Assembly: GCA_000156295.1 (NCBI GenBank)
Contig: DS999225.1
Location: 130,852 to 194,851 of the forward strand
Reading direction: 5' to 3'
Origin: a marine gamma proteobacterium HTCC2148
GTDB lineage: Bacteria; Pseudomonadota; Gammaproteobacteria; Pseudomonadales; Halieaceae
DNA length: 64,000 nucleotides
Shown here: one piece after another, positions 54,562 to 63,167 of the stretch
Position numbering within the stretch: the stretch's first letter is position 1
Layout: each line of letters starts with the position of its first letter
The notes under the pieces: model-generated
The model's database searches: none
What the model saw: the letters and a program-made list of their open reading frames with translations, nothing else
What the model was told of the DNA's origin: nothing
Translations under genes and position numbers: made by a program

Positions 54562-55737
54562 ATGCTGTCCAGAGATTTTACCGAAGAGCAAAATATGTTC
54601 CGCGATGCCTATCGCAAATTCCTCGCAGCAGAGATTGTGCCACATATGGAGGATTGGCGTGAGGCTGGAATTGTAGATCGTGAAGCTTTTCGAAAAGCGG
54701 GTGAGCAGGGTTTCCTGATGATTTGGCCAGAGGAGCGCTACGGAGGCATGGGAGACGACGATTTTCGCTTCGAGCAGATTATCATCGAAGAGACTAATTA
54801 TGCGCGGGTAGGTGACTGGTTTAACAGTTTACACAGTCGCCTCGTAGGCCCCTACTTGACTCGCTTTGGCAGCGAAGAGCAGTGCGCACGTTTCCTGCCC
54901 AAGTGCGCCAGTGGTGAGTGTGTGCTTGCAGTGGCGATGACTGAGCCCGATGCCGGTTCTGATCTTGCCGGTATGAGAGCGTCAGCGAACGAGCAAGACG
55001 ACCATTGGGTGCTGAATGGCTCCAAGACTTTTATTTCCAATGGCATTAACGCTGACCTGGTCGTTGTAGCGGCCAAGACCGACCCTGAAAATGATCCCCA
55101 TCACATGACTTTGTTTCTAGTGGAGCGGGGAATGGAAGGTTTTGAGCGGGGCCGCAACCTGAAGAAAATGGGGATGAAGGCTCAGGACACTGCAGAGCTT
55201 TTCTTTAACGACGTGAAAATACCCAAAGATAATGTGCTTGGTGAACCGGGCAAGGGTTTCTATTACCTGATGATGGGCCTGGCCGAAGAGCGTCTGTTAG
55301 GCGCGGCGGGCTACCTGGCAGGTGCCCAACTGTCCTGGGATCTGACGGCTGACTATGTAAAAGATCGCAAAGCTTTCGGTAAGCCCGTCGCTGTATTCCA
55401 AAATACCCAATTCAAATTGGCCGAAATGCGAACCGAGTTGGATATTGCTCAGGTTTATGTCGATCAGTGCGTAAAGTCGTTTAACGAGGGCAGTTTCACG
55501 GCGGTCGATGCAGCCAAAGCCAAGCTTTACACCAGCGAATTGCAGGTGAAAGTGGCCGAGCTGGGCGTGCAGCTTCACGGCGGTCATGGCTATATGGATG
55601 AGTACCCGATCAGCCGTCAGTACACTGATGCGAAAATATCGACGATTTATGCTGGTAGTTCCGAGATCATGAAACTGATTATTGGCCGGGACTGCCTGGG
55701 GGATGACTACGTTCCCTTTAATACGCGAAACTTTTAA
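54562..55737 (+). CDS. Acyl-CoA dehydrogenase
   Basis: 391 residues from ATG 54562 (MLSRDFTEEQ); a start at 54478 adds sequence with no family match. ACAD signatures are AMTEPDAGSDLAGM (FAD/acyl contact), QDTAELFFNDVKIP, and STIYAGSSEIMKLIIGRD at the C-terminus. A catalytic glutamate lies in YAGSSEI or nearby. It introduces a double bond into acyl-CoA with FAD. It heads a plus-strand run of acyl-CoA genes (54562-58480). Confidence 0.93.
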   Translation: MLSRDFTEEQNMFRDAYRKFLAAEIVPHMEDWREAGIVDREAFRKAGEQGFLMIWPEERYGGMGDDDFRFEQIIIEETNYARVGDWFNSLHSRLVGPYLTRFGSEEQCARFLPKCASGECVLAVAMTEPDAGSDLAGMRASANEQDDHWVLNGSKTFISNGINADLVVVAAKTDPENDPHHMTLFLVERGMEGFERGRNLKKMGMKAQDTAELFFNDVKIPKDNVLGEPGKGFYYLMMGLAEERLLGAAGYLAGAQLSWDLTADYVKDRKAFGKPVAVFQNTQFKLAEMRTELDIAQVYVDQCVKSFNEGSFTAVDAAKAKLYTSELQVKVAELGVQLHGGHGYMDEYPISRQYTDAKISTIYAGSSEIMKLIIGRDCLGDDYVPFNTRNF

Positions 55738-55767
55738 TACGACGTTTAATACTGGAGGAAAACCATC

Positions 55768-56541
55768 ATGGATCTGCAAGGCAAAGTAGCAATAGTCACC
55801 GGGGGCGCATCGGGTTTGGGACGCGGCACCGCAGAGGCTTATGTCGCCAAGGGCGCCAAAGTCGCAATCTTCGATATGAACGAAGACAACGCCAAAGAAG
55901 TCATCGACCAGCTGGGTGCCGACAATGTGGCGTTTTGGAAGGTGAATGTCGCCGATGAGGACTCGGTCAAAGATGCAGTGGCGGGCGTAGTAGAAAAGTT
56001 CGGTGCACTGCATATTTGCAATAACTTTGCCGGTATCGGCAACGCTTGTAAAACGTTTGGCAAAAAAGGGGTTTTCCCCCTGGACCAGTATCAGTTTGTT
56101 ATCAATGTAAACCTGGTCGGCACATTCAATGTGTCTCGTTTTGCTGCAGAAGCGATGAGCAAGAACGAAGCGTTTAATGCCGACGGCGGTCGCGGAGTGA
56201 TTATCAATACCGCATCGGTGGCAGGCTATGAGGGACAGGTAGGGCAGGTCGCTTACTCGGCTTCAAAAGGCGGCGTTATTGGCATGACGGTGCCTATGGC
56301 ACGAGACCTGGCCAGCTATGGCATTCGGGTCAATACCATCGTACCTGGTCTGATTCATACGCCACTGTTTGAAGCTTTGCCTGAGCAGGCCTATCAGTCG
56401 CTGGAGTCATCAGTGTGTTACCCACCGCGCCTGGGTCAGCCCTCTGAAATTGCACATCTGTCGGTGTTCATCGCTGAGAACGATTACCTCAATGCTGAGT
56501 GTATCCGTCTCGATGGTGCAATCCGTATGCAGCCTCGCTAA
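55768..56541 (+). CDS. Short-chain dehydrogenase/reductase (3-hydroxyacyl-CoA dehydrogenase type)
   Basis: 257 residues. Rossmann motif VTGGASGLGRGTAEAYV, active-site NTASVAGYEG (Ser) and YSASKGG (Tyr-Lys) are intact. The layout resembles mitochondrial HSD17B10-type enzymes that oxidise 3-hydroxyacyl-CoA with NAD. TGGAGGAAAA lies before ATG 55768. It follows the acyl-CoA dehydrogenase by 30 nt. Confidence 0.9.
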   Translation: MDLQGKVAIVTGGASGLGRGTAEAYVAKGAKVAIFDMNEDNAKEVIDQLGADNVAFWKVNVADEDSVKDAVAGVVEKFGALHICNNFAGIGNACKTFGKKGVFPLDQYQFVINVNLVGTFNVSRFAAEAMSKNEAFNADGGRGVIINTASVAGYEGQVGQVAYSASKGGVIGMTVPMARDLASYGIRVNTIVPGLIHTPLFEALPEQAYQSLESSVCYPPRLGQPSEIAHLSVFIAENDYLNAECIRLDGAIRMQPR

Positions 56542-56551
56542 GGAGAAGCCT

Positions 56552-57685
56552 ATGGGACCCTTGAACGGCTACACGGTTTTGGAACTGGCGGGCATCGGTC
56601 CCGCTCCTATGGGCGGCATGATTTTGGCTGACATGGGCGCGGAAGTGATTCGCATCGATCGTGCTGGAAATGCTCCTGGGCTGCACATGAAAGACGTCAG
56701 CACCAGAGGCAAGAAGTCTGTAGCGCTCAACCTCAAGGACCCTGCGGGCATAGAAACTCTGCTGCGCATGGTCGAGAACGCTGACGTGGTCATCGATCCA
56801 TTCCGGCCTGGCGTCTGTGAAAAGCTGGGTATTGGTCCGGATGTGTGTCTGGAACGCAACCCCAAACTTGTTTTTGCTCGCATGACCGGTTGGGGGCAGA
56901 ACGGACCACTGGCGCAGGCTGCAGGCCACGATATCAACTATATATCAATCACTGGCGCACTTTACGCCATGGGCAGAAAGGGCGAAAAGCCGGTGCCGCC
57001 ACTGAATTTGGTGGGTGATATGGGCGGCGGCGGTATGTTGCTGGTCAACGGTGTATTAGCAGCCCTGCTTGAGTCAGCCAACTCTGGCAAGGGGCAAGTG
57101 ATCGATGCGGCCATGGTCGACGGTGCTGCGCAGCTCATGTGGATGTTTCATGGCTTCGAAGCTATGGGCATGTGGGATGCAAGCCAGCGGGAATCCAATT
57201 TGCTCGACGGGGCTGCGCATTTCTATGATAGCTATGAATGCGCCGATGGCGAGTATATTTCTATTGGGTCTATAGAGCCCCAGTTCTATGCACTGCTTAA
57301 ACAGCATGCTGGCTTATCTGAGGAAGACTTTGGCGATCAAAATAATGCCGAAAAATGGCCAGAGATGAAGACAAAGATCACAGAGGTATTTAAGCAGAAG
57401 ACTCAGGCCCAATGGTGCGAAATCATGGAGGGAACCGATGTCTGTTTTGCCCCTGTTCTCAATTTTATTGATGCACCCAGTCACCCTGCAAACGTTGCGC
57501 GCAATGCCTATATTGAAGTGGATGGCGTAACCCAGCCTGCGCCGGCTCCTCGTTTCTCTCGCACACCTTCCGAAGTCCGCAACGGAGGTTCCGCTGCTGG
57601 CGCAGATACAGAGACGATACTCGCGGAGATGGGCTTTTCTGAAAATGAAGTTGATGAACTCAAGAATGCTGGCGCTATCAGTTAA
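56552..57685 (+). CDS. CaiB/BaiF family protein, alpha-methylacyl-CoA racemase-like
   Basis: 377 residues from ATG 56552 with AAGGAGA upstream. The N-terminus MGPLNGYTVLELAGIGPAPMG, then VIRIDR, FRPGVCEKLGIG, FARMTGWGQNGPLA and AGHDINYISITGALYAMG match AMACR. The family's catalytic Asp lies in GQVIDAAMVDG. It epimerises the alpha-methyl group of branched acyl-CoAs such as those from sterols or phytol, or transfers CoA. It is in the acyl-CoA operon between the SDR and a crotonase (12-nt gap). Confidence 0.9.
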   Translation: MGPLNGYTVLELAGIGPAPMGGMILADMGAEVIRIDRAGNAPGLHMKDVSTRGKKSVALNLKDPAGIETLLRMVENADVVIDPFRPGVCEKLGIGPDVCLERNPKLVFARMTGWGQNGPLAQAAGHDINYISITGALYAMGRKGEKPVPPLNLVGDMGGGGMLLVNGVLAALLESANSGKGQVIDAAMVDGAAQLMWMFHGFEAMGMWDASQRESNLLDGAAHFYDSYECADGEYISIGSIEPQFYALLKQHAGLSEEDFGDQNNAEKWPEMKTKITEVFKQKTQAQWCEIMEGTDVCFAPVLNFIDAPSHPANVARNAYIEVDGVTQPAPAPRFSRTPSEVRNGGSAAGADTETILAEMGFSENEVDELKNAGAIS

Positions 57686-57697
57686 GGGAGTAAACAA

Positions 57698-58480
57698 ATG
57701 AGTAGCTATGAAACGGTAACGATTGAACGACGTGGTTCAGTGGCCATAGTTACGATGAACCGACCACAGGTATTGAACGCCTTTGATCAGGTTTTGCGTC
57801 GTGATTTGCTGCTGGCTGCCCGTGAAGTGAACGATGATGACACAGTGCGCGTTGTCATTCTTACTGGCGCTGGCAGAGGTTTTGGTGCCGGTGCCGATCT
57901 TGCGGAATCTAAACAGGAACACTGGCGGGTTGAGGATGAACTGAACCTGGAATATAAGCCATTGTTGATGGAAATCACGAATGCCCCTAAGCCCTGGATC
58001 AGCGCAGTTGCGGGCCCTGCTGCGGGTGTTTCAAGCGCCTTTGCGATGGCGTGTGATCTGATGGTGATGGCTGAAACTGCTTACATCTACCAGGCGTTTG
58101 CCGCGATCGGACTGGTGCCAGACGGCGGTGCCACCTGGCATTTGGTGCGCACTCTGGGCAGCAAGCGGGCTTACGAAGTGATTGCTACAGGCGAGAAATT
58201 GAGTGCAGCAAAGTGCCTTGAGTGGGGGCTTTGTAACCGGGTTGTCGCCGCTGATGGATTGCTTGATGCGACGCTGGTCTGGGCCGAAGAGTTGGCGGCG
58301 AAGGCTCCGCTTTCATTGCGCTATGCCAAACAGGCAGTTAATCAGGCGGCAGAAGCAAGTCTGGCCCAGACAATATCAGATGAGGCAGCGCTACAAAGTA
58401 TATGCGTTGCCAGTGAAGATTCGCAGGAGGGCGGCGCTGCGTTTCTGCAAAAACGTGAGCCGGTCTGGAAAGGGCGATAG
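57698..58480 (+). CDS. Enoyl-CoA hydratase/isomerase family protein (crotonase) 2
   Basis: 260 residues: RPQVLNAFD, TGAGRGFGAGADLAES, AGPAAGVSSAFAMACDLMVM and AFAAIGLVPDGGATWHLVR. GGGAG precedes ATG 57698. It would hydrate or isomerise the enoyl-CoA made by the upstream dehydrogenase. It is the last gene of the 54.5-58.5 kb operon. Confidence 0.9.
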   Translation: MSSYETVTIERRGSVAIVTMNRPQVLNAFDQVLRRDLLLAAREVNDDDTVRVVILTGAGRGFGAGADLAESKQEHWRVEDELNLEYKPLLMEITNAPKPWISAVAGPAAGVSSAFAMACDLMVMAETAYIYQAFAAIGLVPDGGATWHLVRTLGSKRAYEVIATGEKLSAAKCLEWGLCNRVVAADGLLDATLVWAEELAAKAPLSLRYAKQAVNQAAEASLAQTISDEAALQSICVASEDSQEGGAAFLQKREPVWKGR

Positions 58481-59077
58481 CGAGACCGTCGCCCACTGTT
58501 CAAGCGGGCTCGGGTTTGTCCGAATGACTTATCCCTAACTGCAGCGGCCCTCCTGGCGGCTGCTGGTTCCGCTCTTTCTACTGCATTGACCTGACTGGTA
58601 GCAGACTCACCCATTACCTCTGCCTGTGGGCTTTCTTGCTCATTCAATGTGGCCTTACATCGAGCCTGAGACAGGATTCACGTGAGCGTCCACCCGGCGA
58701 TTCTCTTGTTAGGGTAGCAAGCGCAACCTGGCTTTAGATTTCCTGAAGGCGACTCTCAGGAGAGATAAGCGTGCAGAAATCCGGCTTATCCGCTACAGCA
58801 TCGTTCAACTGTCGATCGCAGAGTGCGCTATCGCCAGGTCGACTATCGGTGGTGTCTATCGCTGGGACGTCATCTATTCCAGCAGCACACAAAGCAGGCC
58901 CGTTGGTCGGTAAATTAGAGGACAGGGCCCACAACACAAAGTCAGCGCAGGCAAGCAAGTGAGTTGAGAGGAAGAGATCTTTCATTGAGGTTTTGTTCAA
59001 ATCCCGGCTCATTGTGAGTCATAATGCTAGTGTTGCCGCCGTTGGTGCCGCGGTAGAGCTTCTCAGGAGAGCAGCAC
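58481..59077. other. 597-bp intergenic stretch, no convincing gene
   Basis: Only weak frames are present. One on the minus strand (58734-59012, up to 92 residues, starting MSRDLNKTSMKDLFL) has an acidic, cysteine-containing composition that looks slightly protein-like but lacks a ribosome-binding site. No terminator, tRNA or repeat is apparent. CTCAGGAGAGCAGCAC just before 59078 is the ribosome-binding site of the next gene. Confidence 0.4.
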
Positions 59078-60019
59078 ATGGAACAACGCCTCGCCGAAGA
59101 TTTGGGCTTCGGTATCACTCGAATTGACGCAGGTTACGTGAAGCCCGGTTTCGCGTGTTTTTACCTGCTCGAGAGCGCAGGGCAGTTTGCAGTCATAGAG
59201 ACCGGTACTGTGCACAGCGTGGATATGCTGGAGCAGGTGCTACAGGCACGCGATATCAGCAGGGATCAGGTTCGCTATGTCATTCCTACTCACGTGCATC
59301 TTGATCATGCCGGCGGCGCCGGTTTGATGATACAGCGCTTCCCAGAGGCGCAGTTGTTGGTCCATCAACGGGGCGCTCGCCATCTGGTCGATCCGTCGAA
59401 ACTGGTGGCCGCGTCGCGCCAAGTTTATGGTGATAGCCTGTTTGAGCAACTCTATGGTGAGATTGTGCCAGTGCCAGTGCAAAGAGTGACTGAAGTGGCA
59501 GACGGAGAAAGTTTTCAGTTTGGCGAGCGTATTCTGCTGTTTCGCGATACTCCCGGACATGCTGACCATCACTTTTGCATTTGGGATGAGATTAGCCAAG
59601 GTTGGTTCAGTGGCGATGTTTTTGGCACCTCGTACCGCTGGTTCCGAACCCCGGGTGGAGATTTTTCGATGCCAGCGACAACGCCCAGCCAGTTTCGGCC
59701 TGAGGCGCTGAAAGCTTCTCTTGCCGTTCTTGCCGAGCGCAACCCGCAGCGAATTTACCTTACCCATTTCTGTGAGCTGCGATATTCGACGCAATTGCAG
59801 GCGTCATTGCTGGAGCAGATAGACGATTATTTAACGTTGGCGCGCCAACACGAGGCAAATCCTGAGTATCTGGAAACGGCGATTGTCGATTATTCGCTTG
59901 GGCGGGTGCAGGCTTTGAATCCGGGGCAGGACATGAGCTTCATGCGTGAACATTTTTTTCCCGACGCCCAACTTAATGCCAAGGGATTAATTGTGTGGCT
60001 GCAAAAGGAGTCGGCATGA
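59078..60019 (+). CDS. MBL-fold metallo-hydrolase
   Basis: 313 residues. Metal motif THVHLDHAGG supplies the first histidines and Asp, TPGHADHHF supplies the next and FSGDVFG the bridging Asp. The family includes glyoxalase II- and lactonase-type hydrolases. It would cleave an ester or thioester bond in the cytoplasm. Ribosome-binding site AGGAGA is 9 nt upstream. It overlaps the next alpha/beta hydrolase by 4 bp. Confidence 0.9.
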   Translation: MEQRLAEDLGFGITRIDAGYVKPGFACFYLLESAGQFAVIETGTVHSVDMLEQVLQARDISRDQVRYVIPTHVHLDHAGGAGLMIQRFPEAQLLVHQRGARHLVDPSKLVAASRQVYGDSLFEQLYGEIVPVPVQRVTEVADGESFQFGERILLFRDTPGHADHHFCIWDEISQGWFSGDVFGTSYRWFRTPGGDFSMPATTPSQFRPEALKASLAVLAERNPQRIYLTHFCELRYSTQLQASLLEQIDDYLTLARQHEANPEYLETAIVDYSLGRVQALNPGQDMSFMREHFFPDAQLNAKGLIVWLQKESA

Positions 60020-60765
60020 AACTTGAACGAGGTAATGACGAGCATATTGCTTATGAGCATTTCGAAGGCGCCGGTCCCGGCATTGTCTTTCTGAGCGGCT
60101 TCAATTCAAACATGCAGGGTGACAAGGCGGTTGCGCTTGACGCCTGGTGCCGGCAATCGGGTAGGCAGTTCACACGTTTCGATTATCAGGGGCATGGTGA
60201 CTCCAGCGGAAAGTTTGAAGATGGCAGTATTGGTCGTTGGATTGATGATGCTCTGGCTGTGCTGGATGAGGTCGCCAGCGGTCCGCTGGTGCTGGTCGGT
60301 TCTTCCATGGGCGGTTGGATCATGCTGCAGGTGGCGCTGGCCAGGCCTGACCGTGTTATCGGCTTGGTGGGTATCGCCGCCGCGCCAGACTTTACCGAGG
60401 CGTTGGCTCATGGTGGTCTTTTGCCAGAGCAAATGCTGCAGCTTGAGCTTTCGGGGTCTTGTGCCATTGATAATTGTTATGATGACGGAGACTCTTACCT
60501 GATTAGTAAAGCCCTGTTGGATGAGGGCAGGGAACACTGCCTGCTAGAGCGGGAACTTATCGCAATCGATTCGCCGGTAAGATTGCTGCATGGTCAGCGA
60601 GATGAGGATGTGCCCTGGAATCGTTCCCTGTTGTTGGCAGAAAAACTTGCGAGTGAAAACGTCGAGCTGCAGCTTATCAAGGACGGTGACCACCGGCTTT
60701 CTCGCCCCCGTGATCTGCAGCGCTTGTTTGCTACCCTGGAAGCACTATTGGGAGACCTTGATTGA
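60016..60765 (+). CDS. Alpha/beta hydrolase (ABHD10/PPT-like)
   Basis: 249 residues from ATG 60016, inside the MBL stop (ATGA) with AAGGAG 5 nt upstream. The nucleophile elbow is VGSSMGGWI; the Asp and His lie in GQRDEDVPW and DGDHRLSR. GFNSNMQGDKA and YQGHGDSSGKF resemble ABHD10-type thioesterases. It ends over the TTG start of the DUF389 gene, so three genes are coupled. Confidence 0.85.
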   Translation: MKLERGNDEHIAYEHFEGAGPGIVFLSGFNSNMQGDKAVALDAWCRQSGRQFTRFDYQGHGDSSGKFEDGSIGRWIDDALAVLDEVASGPLVLVGSSMGGWIMLQVALARPDRVIGLVGIAAAPDFTEALAHGGLLPEQMLQLELSGSCAIDNCYDDGDSYLISKALLDEGREHCLLERELIAIDSPVRLLHGQRDEDVPWNRSLLLAEKLASENVELQLIKDGDHRLSRPRDLQRLFATLEALLGDLD

Positions 60766-62645
60766 GTGCAATAGAAACCGAAGCATTTTTCCTGCTGCAT
60801 GATTCCAGCTTTGAAACAGAAAGAGCGTCGTCGTGGCTGCAGGATGCGTCAATTTCGCTAGTACCGTTTTCCGATAGGGACAAGTTAGCCGACAACAGTC
60901 GCGTGCTTCTCTGGTTAGGGGATGAACAGATTCGTGACCTGGCAACGTTGGCGCTGCAACGACAATGGCAAATTGGTTTGTTACCCCATCCGGATGCGCG
61001 GCAAGCCTGCGCCGCGCTGGGCGCCAAGGGCGACCCTGCACAGCTGTTGGCGCACTACGCCGCGGTAGAACCTATCGGTGCAGATGCGCTCTTTTGTAAT
61101 GGTGAGCTGGTATTTTCCTCAGTGGTTATCGGCTCGGTACTGTCATTACGGCCCTACGATATTAACCGGCCACAAACTACCTGGAGCCTTTTACGCGGCG
61201 CCCTCAAGGGCTTGGGGCAACTGAGCCTGGGCAGCTATAAATTGACCACTGCCAAAGACCAGGGGGTCAGTCTAGCAGCGCTGGGAATGGTGGCGGTTGC
61301 TCATACCCAGAGTTCTCTGGTGGGCAGGCGTTTCGACGAAAATCTGAGTATCGCCGATGGACGCGTTTCCTTGCTTGCCATTGCGCCTCGCAGCATTCTT
61401 GCTTACCTATGGTTTATGTTGCACCTGATCATGCCAGGCAGAATTAGTTTGTCGGCGTTGCCAGGCTCCCTGGCACTGGTACAAAGCCAAAGACTGCACC
61501 TGGAAGCGCAAAGCGGTTTTGAATACCTGCTCGACGGCAAGCCTGTTCATGCTGCCGAACTGGAGCTTGTCGTTCAGCCAGAACGGCTTTGCCTGCTGCC
61601 TGGCCCCGCGCTGGTAACCCGGGAAGACGCCAGCGTGAGTAATAAAGAGACTCTGCGCCTGAATCATGTGCCCGTAGATAGCGCCGCCCGTGCTCTGATC
61701 GGCAAGCACCTGCCGTTGTTTAATCACGCCAGCGAAGATGAGTATCGTGAGCTTTTTGTGTCACTTCGCGATAACGCGACGCCTTCATCCTCATTTCAGG
61801 TGCTGATGGTGCTGTCGGTAATGTTGGCCCTGGCAGGCATGTACGCGAACTCTGCTCCAGTGATCATTGGTGCGATGATCCTGGCACCGCTGATGGCGCC
61901 CATTGTTTCTCTTGCGATGGGGCTGGCGCGCTCTGAGCCTAATCTTATTCGGGGTTCGGTTAACACGCTGGCAGTTGGCACTGCCTGGGGCCTGGGCTGC
62001 GCGGTGTTGCTGGCCTGGCTCATGCCCTTTGACATCGCGACCGACGAAATGAAATCGCGCATGTCACCCAACCTGTTGGACTTGTTTATTGCAGTAATAT
62101 CGGGTGTCGCCGGTGCGTACGCTCACGCCAAGGACGAAATAGCGAAAAGCCTTGCTGGTGTCGCCATAGCTGTCGCCCTGGTGCCTCCGCTGAGTGTGGC
62201 CGGCATCGGTCTTGGCTGGGGAGACTGGGATATGGCGCGGGGGGCATTATTGCTACTGACCACAAACCTGGTAGGTATTTCTCTGGCAGCCAGCGCTACT
62301 TTTCTTGTACTGGGCTTTGCGCCGTTTACACGGGCGAGTCGCGGTCTGGCAGTCTCTCTGATGATCGCGGCCATAGTCAGTGTGCCCTTATATATTGCTT
62401 ATGATCACCTTATCGAACGCAGCCGCTTGCAAGAACGGGTGCCCGCCGGCGAATTCCAGTTGTTGGACCAGAAGGTTCAAGTCGGTGAGGTGACGGTAAC
62501 ACTGGCCAATCCTCTTCTGGTATCGGTGGTCGTGAGTTCAGCTGAAAGATTGGAAAACACCCATCTGGATGAACTCAAACGTATGATCGGTGAACAATTA
62601 GACAGAGAGATATTGTTGGATGCGCAGCTCAATATACGACGTTGA
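60762..62645 (+). CDS. DUF389 membrane protein with lipid-kinase-like N-terminal domain
   Basis: 627 residues from TTG 60762, with GGGAG 7 nt upstream. Residues about 1-290 resemble a diacylglycerol/sphingosine-type kinase fold (LLWLGDEQIRDLATLAL where the GGDGT loop is expected, and FEYLLDGKPVHAAELELVVQPERLCLL near its end). The normal catalytic GGDGT is absent, so this domain is probably inactive and used for binding. Residues about 345-545 hold the hydrophobic DUF389 block (YANSAPVIIGAMILAPLMAP, AKSLAGVAIAVALVPPLSVAG). The function is unknown; membrane signalling or transport is likely. Confidence 0.8.
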   Translation: MSAIETEAFFLLHDSSFETERASSWLQDASISLVPFSDRDKLADNSRVLLWLGDEQIRDLATLALQRQWQIGLLPHPDARQACAALGAKGDPAQLLAHYAAVEPIGADALFCNGELVFSSVVIGSVLSLRPYDINRPQTTWSLLRGALKGLGQLSLGSYKLTTAKDQGVSLAALGMVAVAHTQSSLVGRRFDENLSIADGRVSLLAIAPRSILAYLWFMLHLIMPGRISLSALPGSLALVQSQRLHLEAQSGFEYLLDGKPVHAAELELVVQPERLCLLPGPALVTREDASVSNKETLRLNHVPVDSAARALIGKHLPLFNHASEDEYRELFVSLRDNATPSSSFQVLMVLSVMLALAGMYANSAPVIIGAMILAPLMAPIVSLAMGLARSEPNLIRGSVNTLAVGTAWGLGCAVLLAWLMPFDIATDEMKSRMSPNLLDLFIAVISGVAGAYAHAKDEIAKSLAGVAIAVALVPPLSVAGIGLGWGDWDMARGALLLLTTNLVGISLAASATFLVLGFAPFTRASRGLAVSLMIAAIVSVPLYIAYDHLIERSRLQERVPAGEFQLLDQKVQVGEVTVTLANPLLVSVVVSSAERLENTHLDELKRMIGEQLDREILLDAQLNIRR

Positions 62646-62698
62646 TAATCATCGCGCTTTCACCGGCCCAGACGTGCAGTGTGCGGTAAACTGATCCA

Positions 62699-63055
62699 AT
62701 GCGCCTGCTGTTAGTTATTCTTGTTTCATTGTCTGTTGCCGGCTGCAGCGGATATGAATTTAAAAATCTTGCCAAGTCCGATGTAGACCTGGTCACCGAT
62801 GAGTTCATTGACGAATCGCGGCGCCTGGTGCGAGAACTGACGGTAAAGTTGTATAAGCGCAACCCTTCTCAGCTGCACAAAACTACGGGCATGACGATTG
62901 AGAAGCGCCTGACGCTACTGCAGAATTCTGCTGGCGAACTCAATTTCGTGGAGCTGGCGGGACGTCAGGAAACAGAAGCACTGGAACTGGTGTTCAATCC
63001 TGATTTCGATGGTGATCGAATATCGAAGTCATTTTTTTGGGACTCAATAATGTAA
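62699..63055 (+). CDS. Small lipoprotein, possibly truncated
   Basis: 118 residues. A lipoprotein signal ends with VAGC (lipidated Cys16). The mature part (LVTDEFIDESRRLVRELTVKLYKRNP, RLTLLQNSAG, ALELVFNPDFDGDRI) looks like a conserved envelope protein, but it stops soon after FDGDR, where a longer continuation might be expected. The family is not recognised with confidence. A hairpin begins at its stop codon. Confidence 0.6.
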   Translation: MRLLLVILVSLSVAGCSGYEFKNLAKSDVDLVTDEFIDESRRLVRELTVKLYKRNPSQLHKTTGMTIEKRLTLLQNSAGELNFVELAGRQETEALELVFNPDFDGDRISKSFFWDSIM

Positions 63056-63075
63056 ACCACGGAGGTGGTGTTTAC
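63052..63075. repeat. Inverted repeat (hairpin) at the lipoprotein stop codon
   Basis: GTAAACCAC (63052-63060) pairs with GTGGTGTTTAC (63065-63075) with a 2-nt bulge and a 4-nt loop. It lacks a T-tract, so it is not a typical terminator. It could be a remnant of a small mobile element or an RNA structure that stabilises the mRNA end. Confidence 0.4.
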
Positions 63076-63167
63076 CCTAGTGCTGAGGCCACTGATAGAG
63101 CAAAGGCTGAGGTATTCAGGCACAAAAGTACACTGGCAGGCAGTGAGTCATGCCACCCACAAATCGC

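Noticed and set aside
55297-56013. 238-codon open frame on the minus strand
   Set aside because: It is antisense across the end of the acyl-CoA dehydrogenase and the start of the SDR gene, both with intact family motifs; the composition is not protein-like.
58342-58647. 101-codon minus-strand frame at the end of crotonase 2
   Set aside because: It overlaps the well-supported crotonase gene in antisense and has a low-complexity Arg/Ala product.
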